This document shows, piece by piece, positions 11,852 to 27,846 of a stretch of 64,000 nt of DNA; the first letter of the stretch is position 1; each line of letters opens with the position of its first letter. Under the pieces are notes generated by a model. That model did no database searches, had not been told where the DNA came from, and saw only the letters and a program-made list of their open reading frames with translations. This stretch comes from Melieria omissa (Eukaryota > Arthropoda > Insecta > Diptera > Ulidiidae), in assembly GCA_963971225.1 (NCBI GenBank), contig OZ020267.1, positions 121,265,891 to 121,329,890 on the forward strand, given 5' to 3'. The translations under genes and the position numbers were made by a program.

Positions 11852-13018
11852 GATAGAATATATACAAAAACATGTACACATTGCAAAAACTCCATTTATT
11901 CAAGGGACAGCGAAATGGTCTGCAAGGAGTGTGCAAAATAAAAATGCTCAATGAATCTTCGATGTTATTATTGCTTTTGAACCTTTTTAAACTTTTTAAT
12001 ACGTTTCTTAGTTTTAAAAACTTGAAGTTCTTACGAAAAAATACATATGTATGTATAAATAAGCCACATTTTCACCTTTTGTATGGTTTCCGAAAAGACT
12101 TAATAATTTAAGCACATTTTTTTAAATCAATGAAATGTATTATATATAAACTTATTCTTTTCTTTTTTGTGTGCTATTATTTTTTGTTTTTAAATATGCA
12201 TACATCGGTATTTAGAAACAATAAAAATACAAATACTCCATTTTATATGCCAACAAGTGAGCATAACATACATAAAATTCTTGTGGGAAGACAGTTGACG
12301 CATTTGACAAAGAAAATACTATGAAATTAATGATTTTAATAGAATATTACTTCCAGTAAATAGTTTTGAATATTTAAATTATATTGAAAATTAAATATAG
12401 ATGATTTTGTATGCTAATTATAAAAATCGAACCGAGTTGAGCTAAGATATTCGATTTGCAAAACGTATACTTGGTAGACTTTCGGTAAGTTGAGAGCAAT
12501 TGTAAAATATTTTGTTTAACTGTTGCATTCAATAAATGTGAATAAATTTCATTTAAATACTATGTAAATTGTTCAAAATCATATATAAATGCAACTTTAA
12601 CTATTTATTGAATGTATAAGTGGTAAAATGTTAAGTTTTTTCTATGAAATTTCATAATAAATCAGGCAAAGTTTATGTTTGACTGCATTTAAAACTGTCA
12701 TCATAACAAATATGAGGCAAATATATTAAAAATGCGAAAGATCAATATTTGGTAAATATTAATGGGTGATTTGTTTGAATGGAAATGGAAAAGTAATGTT
12801 TTAAAAAATTAAAATTCTATTTGAAGATGACTATTAGAAAATGTTCACAACTACTGACTGGTAAATTATTATCATATATCCCTTCTACATGAGTCTCACT
12901 TTTTCAAGGGACTTAAACTTGTGTTCTGTGAGTCACTGAATTTTATTGAATTTGAATTGTGTTGCGTAGCGTTTTGTTACGAATTGAATTGGGAAAAAGT
13001 GTAAAGTGAAAAGGAGAA

Positions 13019-13780
13019 ATGTCGGAATCTGCTGTAATTGCTAATGCATCATCGCCGGTTGCTGCAGCGGGAGCTACGGCTGTTGCGGAGAAAAAGGTTG
13101 CTGCCAAGAAACCGGCATCGGCAAAATCAAAGAAACCCGCAGCTGCACCAACCCATCCGTCGACACAGCAAATGGTCGATGCATCGATTAAAAATTTGAA
13201 AGAGCGCGGTGGCTCTTCACTGCTGGCCATCAAGAAATATATTAGTGCAACATATAAATGCGATGCACAAAAATTGGCTCCGTTCATAAAGAGATATTTA
13301 AAGTCTTCGGTAGTCAGCGGTAAATTGATTCAAACTAAAGGCAAAGGTGCATCCGGATCGTTCAAGTTATCGGCAGCTGCAGCAAAACCGAAAAAAGTCG
13401 GCAGCAGTAAGCCAAAATCGTCATCTGTGGAAAAGGGTAAAGCAAAGAAGAAGAAGAGTGGAGCATTGGGAGCTAGCAGTGCAGCCAAGAAGAAATCTTC
13501 ATCGGCGATTGGCGCCAAGAAAACGAGCAGTGACAAGGCAGCTGTAAAGGTAAAGAAAGCAGCTGTGGCTACCAAAAAGACAGCCGAAAAAAAGAAGAGT
13601 GAAAAGGCAAAAGTGAAAAGTATCAAGAAGACTGGTACAGTTAAGGCGAAACCAGCAAAGGCAAAGCCAAGCGCCACCAAACCAAAAGCACCCAAGGTTA
13701 AAACATCTGCTGCCAAGCCAAAAAAGACTGCAACAGCGGCCAAGAAGCCAGTCGCTAAAAAAACGGCTGCCAAAAAGTAA
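13019..13780 (+). CDS. His1: Linker histone H1 (unit 2), broken 3' stem-loop
   Basis: 253 residues with Glu195, otherwise as the copy at 6153..6914. The coding region is intact, but the mRNA 3' stem-loop at 13834..13849 has lost 5 bp and can form only three of six stem pairs. Expression as a mature, non-polyadenylated H1 mRNA is therefore doubtful. Confidence 0.96.
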   Translation: MSESAVIANASSPVAAAGATAVAEKKVAAKKPASAKSKKPAAAPTHPSTQQMVDASIKNLKERGGSSLLAIKKYISATYKCDAQKLAPFIKRYLKSSVVSGKLIQTKGKGASGSFKLSAAAAKPKKVGSSKPKSSSVEKGKAKKKKSGALGASSAAKKKSSSAIGAKKTSSDKAAVKVKKAAVATKKTAEKKKSEKAKVKSIKKTGTVKAKPAKAKPSATKPKAPKVKTSAAKPKKTATAAKKPVAKKTAAKK

Positions 13781-13833
13781 GGTGTCAGTAATGGGACATT
13801 ATCTATATATTTACATATATCTGAAATGATATA

Positions 13834-13849
13834 TAGCCTTTTCAGGGCT
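13834..13849 (+). terminator. Defective H1 stem-loop (unit 2)
   Basis: The sequence is TAGCCTTTTCAGGGCT instead of AGCCCTTTTCAGGGCT. A 5 bp deletion in the upstream arm leaves pairs T-A, C-G and C-G next to the loop, and the outer three positions mismatch (G-G, A-C, T-T). The loop and downstream purine element remain. Confidence 0.9.
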
Positions 13850-13931
13850 ACAAAATCAATATACAAAGAGAATCGGAATATTTTCAAACGCTAAATATAT
13901 TTTTAATAAATTGTTTAATTGCGACGCGCGA

Positions 13932-13982
13932 TTCCCGTCCGATCACAGCGTCGGGCGCGTTTAGTGGACCGCTTGGGAACAC
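13932..13982 (+). pseudogene. 5S rRNA relic (unit 3)
   Basis: Same 51 bp relic as at 205..255. Confidence 0.85.
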
Positions 13983-14137
13983 AATGGCGGTGGTTCTATT
14001 TGTTTTGCATATTACGATTAAGGAGCATAATAGGATATTTTTTAAAACAACATATAAAAATCTCTTTGTTTATATATTTTGTGGCCCTGAAAAGGGCCTT
14101 TTGTTCTATTAACGTAGATGTTGTAGATTGAAATTGC

Positions 14138-14509
14138 TTATTTGGAACTGGTGTATTTGGTGACGGCCTTAGTTCCCTCACTGACAGCGTGCTTCGCCAA
14201 TTCACCGGGCAACAGCAGACGAACGGCAGTCTGAATTTCGCGACTAGTGATTGTCGAACGCTTATTGTAGTGCGCCAGACGCGACGCTTCGGCAGCGATA
14301 CGCTCAAAGATGTCATTCACGAAACTGTTCATAATACTCATTGCCTTCGAAGAGATGCCAGTGTCCGGGTGGACTTGCTTCAACACTTTGTAAATGTAGA
14401 TAGCGTAGCTTTCCTTCCTCTTGCGCTTCTTCTTCTTGTCGTTTTTCGTAATGTTCTTTTGCGCCTTGCCGGCCTTTTTTGCCGCTTTACCACTCGTTTT
14501 AGGAGGCAT
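14138..14509 (-). CDS. His2B: Histone H2B (unit 3)
   Basis: Identical protein to the other copies. Stem-loop 14083..14098 on the minus strand. Divergent promoter 14510..14752. Confidence 0.98.
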
Positions 14510-14722
14510 TTTCACTTAAATTCACAAAACACTCAAAACACAATTATGATGACTATGAACGCCAATATACACACTTATCTACAATTTACTGAACGAGTTT
14601 TTCATGTTACATAAAGAAGGTGAGCATTTTTTCTCTACCTGACAATCATGAGCCCAACAAAACTATAAATACACAGCAGGCAGCTGTATCGTTAACATTT
14701 GTGTATAGTGTGTGACTAGTGA

Positions 14723-15127
<405 letters not shown>

Positions 15128-15801
15128 ACAATCGACTAATACAACAAATTACACAAACCGTCCTTTTCAGGACGACAAAATATTCGAACAAAGAGTTGAA
15201 AAATATGTTCAAACAAGAAATTATAAAAATATTTTGTCATGAAGTAAATTTTACAAAAGAAATGCTGTTGCTTGCATAGCCGAACATAGTCTCTGAGTAA
15301 ACTTTTCTATTTGTCTGCATTTCGCCATATATTAATATATATTGTGCCATATTGTAAAAGCTGTGCCATAAGGCAATCCTGCTCCTGTCAGCATACTCGC
15401 CGCGCCGCTACTCGTAAGTGTAGCAACGAGTAGCCGGCATAAGAAGGTAGTAGTAGAAGTGAAGCAATCGAGAACGGATCAAATAAAAGGCAGCGGCCAT
15501 ACAGCATTGTTAAATACATACATTGTTAAATAGTTCTAAGTTAGTTTAGTAGTTTCTTAATTTTAAATTGAAATTTATTTAGGGAAGCTGTACACACACA
15601 TATACATTAAAATACAAAGTACAGTACTTTTCGCTTAAAGCGAACTTCGAGAGACTTTGTTTAAAACGAAAAATAATCAAAATAGTTTATAAATCTTTCT
15701 GTAAATGTGTATAGTAAAATAATTCTTAAATCTTTTTGTAAATGTATTTTGTGGTCCTGAAAAGGACCGTTTTTCATTATTAATGTCGTCAATTTATGAC
15801 T

Positions 15802-16143
<342 letters not shown>

Positions 16144-16411
16144 TCACAAAGTACAAAACACAACTGCGAATACTACACCCATTTGCTTCAACTTATATTT
16201 ATACTAAACCGAGACGACGCTTGCAATGCATATTATCTACCTGTCCTCCTCTAACATATATGAGGGTTGTTTATAATGTTGAATTAGTGAAACGCTTTCG
16301 GATATTTAACTATAAAAGTGTTGTTTGGTACGTGCATATGGATTCATTAGCGTTCTCCTAGTGCTCAGTGTTAGTGTTGGTGTGAATAGAAGAAACAAGA
16401 AGAAGAAGTAA

Positions 16412-16831
<420 letters not shown>

Positions 16832-17211
16832 GTCAATTTTTAAACGGTCGACACTTTCAAAAATAGCAAACAAACAATCGGTCCTTTTCAGGACCACAAA
16901 TTTCTATACAAAAGAGATTATTGAAAACAATTTTAACTACTTTCGATATTATTATTAAGAAAATATAGTTGTTTTTTTTTTTTAGTTTTCATGCTAACAA
17001 ACATTGCAATTCACAACATAACATTTAATCAAAAAAACGTCGAAATATAAATTTTATTGCAAACATGCCAAAACATACATTGAAAGCGAATTATGCAAAT
17101 TTTCTGATTCAGAAAAATAATTCATCCATTTTGTTGAGAACATTCCCAAAAACAAAAAATATGCATTTGAATAGAAATATGATATGGAGGTGAATAGTCG
17201 AATAAGCATTC

Positions 17212-17331
17212 GCCAACGACCATACCACGCTGAATACATCGGTTCTCGTCCGATCACCGAAATTAAGCAGCGTCGGGCGCGGTTAGTACTTGGATGGGGG
17301 ACCGCTTGGGAACACCGCGTGTTGTTGGCAT
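17212..17331 (+). rRNA. 5SrRNA: 5S rRNA gene (unit 3), 8 bp upstream deletion
   Basis: The coding part is the same as the other 5S copies. Eight bases (GTACTGAT in units 1, 2 and 4) are missing about 33 bp upstream of the start, at 17179/17180. This could affect an upstream promoter element while leaving the internal control region intact. Confidence 0.95.
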
Positions 17332-17775
17332 TTGCCTAAACTTTTTTTTGCTCCCTCCTCCTTATTTCTTTTCAACACATTTTCATTTAATTCACATTTC
17401 GAGTTCAGTTTTTACTGAATGGTCTTTCTTATGTATGTTTCTTCTTCTTTTTTTAGAACATTTTGCCTAAACTTTTTTTTGCTCCATCCTCCTCCTTATT
17501 TCTTTTCAACACATTTTCATTTAATTCACATTTCGAGTTCAGTTTTTACTGAATGGTCTTTCTTATGTATTTTTTTTCTTCTTATTTTCAACATTTTATC
17601 ATCTACAACGATTTCATTTACGTATCAGCCCATAGCTTCATAATATGCTATATTAAGATATTGTATTACTGTTGTGAAAGATATAAGTTTTACATTTTTT
17701 AAGTCGTTTTAAGAAAATATCCCAGAACTAGAACGAAAAAAGCGTCAAATATGGTCCACGCAGTGTAGATAGAAT

Positions 17776-18695
17776 GGGAGCACCGTATAATGCAGACATA
17801 CAAAATGCAGACAAGACATATTGCAGACAAATTTTGTAAATGTAGACAGGACAAAATGCAGACAAGACAAAATACAGACAGGACAAAATGCAGACAAAAC
17901 AAAATGCAGACAAAACAAAATGCAGACAAGACAAAATGACGGCAAGACAAAACGCAGACAGGACAAAATGCAGACAAGACAAAAACTAAATCCAGAAACA
18001 TTAATTTTAATATCGGAATGAAACTGCGTTATTAATTTAGAACAAAAGTTAGTTTATTTATGAAGATAGTAAATTAAAATTATTAATAGTATTTACATTT
18101 TTTTTTTTAATGTATCCCAAAACTAAACTCCCATGAGGGTTATTTTTTGCAGTCCGGCCACCCAGGAAAAACTTATTGGCAAGAAAACTATGGATTTGAA
18201 CAAAAAATACTGTGCACACCTGACTGTTGCTTGATGTGGTGGTGACTCCCATGAGGCTTATAATTTTAGCGCCCGGCCGAAGGCCGGCCACTTGGGAAAA
18301 ACTTATTGCCAAGAAAACTATGGCTTTCGGGAAAACTGTATGCACCTCTGGGATTGCGAAAAAAAGCGCGAATTTTAAACTTTGAGCGAAATTTTAAACC
18401 TTGGGCCTCGATATCTCGAAAACGAAGCGAGATATCGAAAAATTGTATTCCTCATTTTCGACTTATTTTTGGTCAATGTATCTAAAGACACCCTCAAATG
18501 GCGGCGCCACGGAAACCGTAGTCGTGCCTTTTTTTGCATACAAAATCATGCACTGAATAAATATAGCTTCAATAATTGTTTATTGATAAAAAAAATGTGT
18601 CTGTCATTTGTCTCCATTTTTCTGTATTCTGTATTTTGTCCTGTCTGCGTTTGGTCTTGTCTGCATTACGTCTTTCTGCAATTCGTCATACACCC
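17776..18695. mobile_element. Foldback-like element (unit 3)
   Basis: Same 920 bp element between GATAGAAT copies. One private T-to-A change (TATAATTTTAGC near 18263) is shared with unit 7. Confidence 0.65.
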
Positions 18696-19862
18696 GATAG
18701 AATATATACAAAAACATGTACACATTGCAAAAACTCCATTTATTCAAGGGACAGCGAAATGGTCTGCAAGGAGTGTGCAAAATAAAAATGCTCAATGAAT
18801 CTTCGATGTTATTATTGCTTTTGAACCTTTTTAAACTTTTTAATACGTTTCTTAGTTTTAAAAACTTGAAGTTCTTACGAAAAAATACATATGTATGTAT
18901 AAATAAGCCACATTTTCACCTTTTGTATGGTTTCCGAAAAGACTTAATAATTTAAGCACATTTTTTTAAATCAATGAAATGTATTATATATAAACTTATT
19001 CTTTTCTTTTTTGTGTGCTATTATTTTTTGTTTTTAAATATGCATACATCGGTATTTAGAAACAATAAAAATACAAATACTCCATTTTATATGCCAACAA
19101 GTGAGCATAACATACATAAAATTCTTGTGGGAAGACAGTTGACGCATTTGACAAAGAAAATACTATGAAATTAATGATTTTAATAGAATATTACTTCCAG
19201 TAAATAGTTTTGAATATTTAAATTATATTGAAAATTAAATATAGATGATTTTGTATGCTAATTATAAAAATCGAACCGAGTTGAGCTAAGATATTCGATT
19301 TGCAAAACGTATACTTGGTAGACTTTCGGTAAGTTGAGAGCAATTGTAAAATATTTTGTTTAACTGTTGCATTCAATAAATGTGAATAAATTTCATTTAA
19401 ATACTATGTAAATTGTTCAAAATCATATATAAATGCAACTTTAACTATTTATTGAATGTATAAGTGGTAAAATGTTAAGTTTTTTCTATGAAATTTCATA
19501 ATAAATCAGGCAAAGTTTATGTTTGACTGCATTTAAAACTGTCATCATAACAAATATGAGGCAAATATATTAAAAATGCGAAAGATCAATATTTGGTAAA
19601 TATTAATGGGTGATTTGTTTGAATGGAAATGGAAAAGTAATGTTTTAAAAAATTAAAATTCTATTTGAAGATGACTATTAGAAAATGTTCACAACTACTG
19701 ACTGGTAAATTATTATCATATATCCCTTCTACATGAGTCTCACTTTTTCAAGGGACTTAAACTTGTGTTCTGTGAGTCACTGAATTTTATTGAATTTGAA
19801 TTGTGTTGCGTAGCGTTTTGTTACGAATTGAATTGGGAAAAAGTGTAAAGTGAAAAGGAGAA

Positions 19863-20624
19863 ATGTCGGAATCTGCTGTAATTGCTAATGCATCATCGCC
19901 GGTTGCTGCAGCGGGAGCTACGGCTGTTGCGGAGAAAAAGGTTGCTGCCAAGAAACCGGCATCGGCAAAATCAAAGAAACCCGCAGCTGCACCAACCCAT
20001 CCGTCGACACAGCAAATGGTCGATGCATCGATTAAAAATTTGAAAGAGCGCGGTGGCTCTTCACTGCTGGCCATCAAGAAATATATTAGTGCAACATATA
20101 AATGCGATGCACAAAAATTGGCTCCGTTCATAAAGAGATATTTAAAGTCTTCGGTAGTCAGCGGTAAATTGATTCAAACTAAAGGCAAAGGTGCATCCGG
20201 ATCGTTCAAGTTATCGGCAGCTGCAGCAAAACCGAAAAAAGTCGGCAGCAGTAAGCCAAAATCGTCATCTGTGGAAAAGGGTAAAGCAAAGAAGAAGAAG
20301 AGTGGAGCATTGGGAGCTAGCAGTGCAGCCAAGAAGAAATCTTCATCGGCGATTGGCGCCAAGAAAACGAGCAGTGACAAGGCAGCTGTAAAGGTAAAGA
20401 AAGCAGCTGTGGCTACCAAAAAGACAGCCGAAAAAAAGAAGAGTGAAAAGGCAAAAGTGAAAAGTATCAAGAAGACTGGTACAGTTAAGGCGAAACCAGC
20501 AAAGGCAAAGCCAAGCGCCACCAAACCAAAAGCACCCAAGGTTAAAACATCTGCTGCCAAGCCAAAAAAGACTGCAACAGCGGCCAAGAAGCCAGTCGCT
20601 AAAAAAACGGCTGCCAAAAAGTAA
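19863..20624 (+). CDS. His1: Linker histone H1 (unit 3)
   Basis: 253 residues, Glu195. The stem-loop is intact at 20683..20698. Confidence 0.97.
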   Translation: MSESAVIANASSPVAAAGATAVAEKKVAAKKPASAKSKKPAAAPTHPSTQQMVDASIKNLKERGGSSLLAIKKYISATYKCDAQKLAPFIKRYLKSSVVSGKLIQTKGKGASGSFKLSAAAAKPKKVGSSKPKSSSVEKGKAKKKKSGALGASSAAKKKSSSAIGAKKTSSDKAAVKVKKAAVATKKTAEKKKSEKAKVKSIKKTGTVKAKPAKAKPSATKPKAPKVKTSAAKPKKTATAAKKPVAKKTAAKK

Positions 20625-20780
20625 GGTGTCAGTAATGGGACATTATCTATATATTTACATATATCTGAAATGATATATAAAAAGCCCTTTTCAGGGCTAC
20701 AAAATCAATATACAAAGAGAATCGGAATATTTTCAAACGCTAAATATATTTTTAATAAATTGTTTAATTGCGACGCGCGA

Positions 20781-20831
20781 TTCCCGTCCGATCACAGCGT
20801 CGGGCGCGTTTAGTGGACCGCTTGGGAACAC
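20781..20831 (+). pseudogene. 5S rRNA relic (unit 4)
   Basis: Same 51 bp relic as at 205..255. Confidence 0.85.
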
Positions 20832-20986
20832 AATGGCGGTGGTTCTATTTGTTTTGCATATTACGATTAAGGAGCATAATAGGATATTTTTTAAAACAAC
20901 ATATAAAAATCTCTTTGTTTATATATTTTGTGGCCCTGAAAAGGGCCTTTTGTTCTATTAACGTAGATGTTGTAGATTGAAATTGC

Positions 20987-21358
20987 TTATTTGGAACTGG
21001 TGTATTTGGTGACGGCCTTAGTTCCCTCACTGACAGCGTGCTTCGCCAATTCACCGGGCAACAGCAGACGAACGGCAGTCTGAATTTCGCGACTAGTGAT
21101 TGTCGAACGCTTATTGTAGTGCGCCAGACGCGACGCTTCGGCAGCGATACGCTCAAAGATGTCATTCACGAAACTGTTCATAATACTCATTGCCTTCGAA
21201 GAGATGCCAGTGTCCGGGTGGACTTGCTTCAACACTTTGTAAATGTAGATAGCGTAGCTTTCCTTCCTCTTGCGCTTCTTCTTCTTGTCGTTTTTCGTAA
21301 TGTTCTTTTGCGCCTTGCCGGCCTTTTTTGCCGCTTTACCACTCGTTTTAGGAGGCAT
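20987..21358 (-). CDS. His2B: Histone H2B (unit 4)
   Basis: Identical protein. Stem-loop 20932..20947 on the minus strand. Divergent promoter 21359..21601. Confidence 0.98.
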
Positions 21359-21571
21359 TTTCACTTAAATTCACAAAACACTCAAAACACAATTATGATG
21401 ACTATGAACGCCAATATACACACTTATCTACAATTTACTGAACGAGTTTTTCATGTTACATAAAGAAGGTGAGCATTTTTTCTCTACCTGACAATCATGA
21501 GCCCAACAAAACTATAAATACACAGCAGGCAGCTGTATCGTTAACATTTGTGTATAGTGTGTGACTAGTGA

Positions 21572-21976
<405 letters not shown>

Positions 21977-22650
21977 ACAATCGACTAATACAACAAATTA
22001 CACAAACCGTCCTTTTCAGGACGACAAAATATTCGAACAAAGAGTTGAAAAATATGTTCAAACAAGAAATTATAAAAATATTTTGTCATGAAGTAAATTT
22101 TACAAAAGAAATGCTGTTGCTTGCATAGCCGAACATAGTCTCTGAGTAAACTTTTCTATTTGTCTGCATTTCGCCATATATTAATATATATTGTGCCATA
22201 TTGTAAAAGCTGTGCCATAAGGCAATCCTGCTCCTGTCAGCATACTCGCCGCGCCGCTACTCGTAAGTGTAGCAACGAGTAGCCGGCATAAGAAGGTAGT
22301 AGTAGAAGTGAAGCAATCGAGAACGGATCAAATAAAAGGCAGCGGCCATACAGCATTGTTAAATACATACATTGTTAAATAGTTCTAAGTTAGTTTAGTA
22401 GTTTCTTAATTTTAAATTGAAATTTATTTAGGGAAGCTGTACACACACATATACATTAAAATACAAAGTACAGTACTTTTCGCTTAAAGCGAACTTCGAG
22501 AGACTTTGTTTAAAACGAAAAATAATCAAAATAGTTTATAAATCTTTCTGTAAATGTGTATAGTAAAATAATTCTTAAATCTTTTTGTAAATGTATTTTG
22601 TGGTCCTGAAAAGGACCGTTTTTCATTATTAATGTCGTCAATTTATGAAT

Positions 22651-22992
<342 letters not shown>

Positions 22993-23260
22993 TCACAAAG
23001 TACAAAACACAACTGCGAATACTACACCCATTTGCTTCAACTTATATTTATACTAAACCGAGACGACGCTTGCAATGCATATTATCTACCTGTCCTCCTC
23101 TAACATATATGAGGGTTGTTTATAATGTTGAATTAGTGAAACGCTTTCGGATATTTAACTATAAAAGTGTTGTTTGGTACGTGCATATGGATTCATTAGC
23201 GTTCTCCTAGTGCTCAGTGTTAGTGTTGGTGTGAATAGAAGAAACAAGAAGAAGAAGTAA

Positions 23261-23680
<420 letters not shown>

Positions 23681-24068
23681 GTCAATTTTTAAACGGTCGA
23701 CACTTTCAAAAATAGCAAACAAACAATCGGTCCTTTTCAGGACCACAAATTTCTATACAAAAGAGATTATTGAAAACAATTTTAACTACTTTCGATATTA
23801 TTATTAAGAAAATATAGTTGTTTTTTTTTTTTAGTTTTCATGCTAACAAACATTGCAATTCACAACATAACATTTAATCAAAAAAACGTCGAAATATAAA
23901 TTTTATTGCAAACATGCCAAAACATACATTGAAAGCGAATTATGCAAATTTTCTGATTCAGAAAAATAATTCATCCATTTTGTTGAGAACATTCCCAAAA
24001 ACAAAAAATATGCATTTGAATAGAAATGTACTGATATGATATGGAGGTGAATAGTCGAATAAGCATTC

Positions 24069-24188
24069 GCCAACGACCATACCACGCTGAATACATCGGT
24101 TCTCGTCCGATCACCGAAATTAAGCAGCGTCGGGCGCGGTTAGTACTTGGATGGGGGACCGCTTGGGAACACCGCGTGTTGTTGGCAT
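24069..24188 (+). rRNA. 5SrRNA: 5S rRNA gene (unit 4)
   Basis: Same 120-nt sequence, with the full upstream flank. Confidence 0.95.
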
Positions 24189-24632
24189 TTGCCTAAACTT
24201 TTTTTTGCTCCCTCCTCCTTATTTCTTTTCAACACATTTTCATTTAATTCACATTTCGAGTTCAGTTTTTACTGAATGGTCTTTCTTATGTATGTTTCTT
24301 CTTCTTTTTTTAGAACATTTTGCCTAAACTTTTTTTTGCTCCATCCTCCTCCTTATTTCTTTTCAACACATTTTCATTTAATTCACATTTCGAGTTCAGT
24401 TTTTACTGAATGGTCTTTCTTATGTATTTTTTTTCTTCTTATTTTCAACATTTTATCATCTACAACGATTTCATTTACGTATCAGCCCATAGCTTCATAA
24501 TATGCTATATTAAGATATTGTATTACTGTTGTGAAAGATATAAGTTTTACATTTTTTAAGTCGTTTTAAGAAAATATCCCAGAACTAGAACGAAAAAAGC
24601 GTCAAATATGGTCCACGCAGTGTAGATAGAAT

Positions 24633-25552
24633 GGGAGCACCGTATAATGCAGACATACAAAATGCAGACAAGACATATTGCAGACAAATTTTGTAAATGT
24701 AGACAGGACAAAATGCAGACAAGACAAAATACAGACAGGACAAAATGCAGACAAAACAAAATGCAGACAAAACAAAATGCAGACAAGACAAAATGACGGC
24801 AAGACAAAACGCAGACAGGACAAAATGCAGACAAGACAAAAACTAAATCCAGAAACATTAATTTTAATATCGGAATGAAACTGCGTTATTAATTTAGAAC
24901 AAAAGTTAGTTTATTTATGAAGATAGTAAATTAAAATTATTAATAGTATTTACATTTTTTTTTTTAATGTATCCCAAAACTAAACTCCCATGAGGGTTAT
25001 TTTTTGCAGTCCGGCCACCCAGGAAAAACTTATTGGCAAGAAAACTATGGATTTGAACAAAAAATACTGTGCACACCTGACTGTTGCTTGATGTGGTGGT
25101 GACTCCCATGAGGCTTATATTTTTAGCGCCCGGCCGAAGGCCGGCCACTTGGGAAAAACTTATTGCCAAGAAAACTATGGCTTTCGGGAAAACTGTATGC
25201 ACCTCTGGGATTGCGAAAAAAAGCGCGAATTTTAAACTTTGAGCGAAATTTTAAACCTTGGGCCTCGATATCTCGAAAACGAAGCGAGATATCGAAAAAT
25301 TGTATTCCTCATTTTCGACTTATTTTTGGTCAATGTATCTAAAGACACCCTCAAATGGCGGCGCCACGGAAACCGTAGTCGTGCCTTTTTTTGCATACAA
25401 AATCATGCACTGAATAAATATAGCTTCAATAATTGTTTATTGATAAAAAAAATGTGTCTGTCATTTGTCTCCATTTTTCTGTATTCTGTATTTTGTCCTG
25501 TCTGCGTTTGGTCTTGTCTGCATTACGTCTTTCTGCAATTCGTCATACACCC
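24633..25552. mobile_element. Foldback-like element (unit 4)
   Basis: Same 920 bp element between GATAGAAT copies. Confidence 0.65.
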
Positions 25553-26719
25553 GATAGAATATATACAAAAACATGTACACATTGCAAAAACTCCATTTAT
25601 TCAAGGGACAGCGAAATGGTCTGCAAGGAGTGTGCAAAATAAAAATGCTCAATGAATCTTCGATGTTATTATTGCTTTTGAACCTTTTTAAACTTTTTAA
25701 TACGTTTCTTAGTTTTAAAAACTTGAAGTTCTTACGAAAAAATACATATGTATGTATAAATAAGCCACATTTTCACCTTTTGTATGGTTTCCGAAAAGAC
25801 TTAATAATTTAAGCACATTTTTTTAAATCAATGAAATGTATTATATATAAACTTATTCTTTTCTTTTTTGTGTGCTATTATTTTTTGTTTTTAAATATGC
25901 ATACATCGGTATTTAGAAACAATAAAAATACAAATACTCCATTTTATATGCCAACAAGTGAGCATAACATACATAAAATTCTTGTGGGAAGACAGTTGAC
26001 GCATTTGACAAAGAAAATACTATGAAATTAATGATTTTAATAGAATATTACTTCCAGTAAATAGTTTTGAATATTTAAATTATATTGAAAATTAAATATA
26101 GATGATTTTGTATGCTAATTATAAAAATCGAACCGAGTTGAGCTAAGATATTCGATTTGCAAAACGTATACTTGGTAGACTTTCGGTAAGTTGAGAGCAA
26201 TTGTAAAATATTTTGTTTAACTGTTGCATTCAATAAATGTGAATAAATTTCATTTAAATACTATGTAAATTGTTCAAAATCATATATAAATGCAACTTTA
26301 ACTATTTATTGAATGTATAAGTGGTAAAATGTTAAGTTTTTTCTATGAAATTTCATAATAAATCAGGCAAAGTTTATGTTTGACTGCATTTAAAACTGTC
26401 ATCATAACAAATATGAGGCAAATATATTAAAAATGCGAAAGATCAATATTTGGTAAATATTAATGGGTGATTTGTTTGAATGGAAATGGAAAAGTAATGT
26501 TTTAAAAAATTAAAATTCTATTTGAAGATGACTATTAGAAAATGTTCACAACTACTGACTGGTAAATTATTATCATATATCCCTTCTACATGAGTCTCAC
26601 TTTTTCAAGGGACTTAAACTTGTGTTCTGTGAGTCACTGAATTTTATTGAATTTGAATTGTGTTGCGTAGCGTTTTGTTACGAATTGAATTGGGAAAAAG
26701 TGTAAAGTGAAAAGGAGAA

Positions 26720-27484
26720 ATGTCGGAATCTGCTGTAATTGCTAATGCATCATCGCCGGTTGCTGCAGCGGGAGCTACGGCTGTTGCGGAGAAAAAGGTT
26801 GCTGCCAAGAAACCGGCATCGGCAAAATCAAAGAAACCCGCAGCTGCACCAACCCATCCGTCGACACAGCAAATGGTCGATGCATCGATTAAAAATTTGA
26901 AAGAGCGCGGTGGCTCTTCACTGCTGGCCATCAAGAAATATATTAGTGCAACATATAAATGCGATGCACAAAAATTGGCTCCGTTCATAAAGAGATATTT
27001 AAAGTCTTCGGTAGTCAGCGGTAAATTGATTCAAACTAAAGGCAAAGGTGCATCCGGATCGTTCAAGTTATCGGCAGCTGCAGCAAAACCGAAAAAAGTC
27101 GGCAGCAGTAAGCCAAAATCGTCATCTGTGGAAAAGGGTAAAGCAAAGAAGAAGAAGAAGAGTGGAGCATTGGGAGCTAGCAGTGCAGCCAAGAAGAAAT
27201 CTTCATCGGCGATTGGCGCCAAGAAAACGAGCAGTGACAAGGCAGCTGTAAAGGTAAAGAAAGCAGCTGTGGCTACCAAAAAGACAGCCGAAAAAAAGAA
27301 GAGTGAAAAGGCAAAAGTGAAAAGTATCAAGAAGACTGGTACAGTTAAGGCGAAACCAGCAAAGGCAAAGCCAAGCGCCACCAAACCAAAAGCACCCAAG
27401 GTTAAAACATCTGCTGCCAAGCCAAAAAAGACTGCAACAGCGGCCAAGAAGCCAGTCGCTAAAAAAACGGCTGCCAAAAAGTAA
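26720..27484 (+). CDS. His1: Linker histone H1, 254-residue form (unit 4)
   Basis: One extra AAG codon lengthens the lysine run at residues 143-147 (KAKKKKKSG) in the C-terminal tail. This is a typical slippage change in a (AAG)n tract and is tolerated in this disordered region. Glu195. The stem-loop is intact at 27543..27558. Confidence 0.97.
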   Translation: MSESAVIANASSPVAAAGATAVAEKKVAAKKPASAKSKKPAAAPTHPSTQQMVDASIKNLKERGGSSLLAIKKYISATYKCDAQKLAPFIKRYLKSSVVSGKLIQTKGKGASGSFKLSAAAAKPKKVGSSKPKSSSVEKGKAKKKKKSGALGASSAAKKKSSSAIGAKKTSSDKAAVKVKKAAVATKKTAEKKKSEKAKVKSIKKTGTVKAKPAKAKPSATKPKAPKVKTSAAKPKKTATAAKKPVAKKTAAKK

Positions 27485-27640
27485 GGTGTCAGTAATGGGA
27501 CATTATCTATATATTTACATATATCTGAAATGATATATAAAAAGCCCTTTTCAGGGCTACAAAATCAATATACAAAGAGAATCGGAATATTTTCAAACGC
27601 TAAATATATTTTTAATAAATTGTTTAATTGCGACGCGCGA

Positions 27641-27691
27641 TTCCCGTCCGATCACAGCGTCGGGCGCGTTTAGTGGACCGCTTGGGAACAC
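27641..27691 (+). pseudogene. 5S rRNA relic (unit 5)
   Basis: Same 51 bp relic as at 205..255. Confidence 0.85.
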
Positions 27692-27846
27692 AATGGCGGT
27701 GGTTCTATTTGTTTTGCATATTACGATTAAGGAGCATAATAGGATATTTTTTAAAACAACATATAAAAATCTCTTTGTTTATATATTTTGTGGCCCTGAA
27801 AAGGGCCTTTTGTTCTATTAACGTAGATGTTGTAGATTGAAATTGC

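Noticed and set aside
13330..13887. 185-codon minus-strand ORF opposite H1, longer in units 2 and 6
   Set aside because: Antisense of the Lys/Ala tail (Phe/Leu/Ala-rich). The extra length comes only from the 5 bp stem-loop deletion joining frames.
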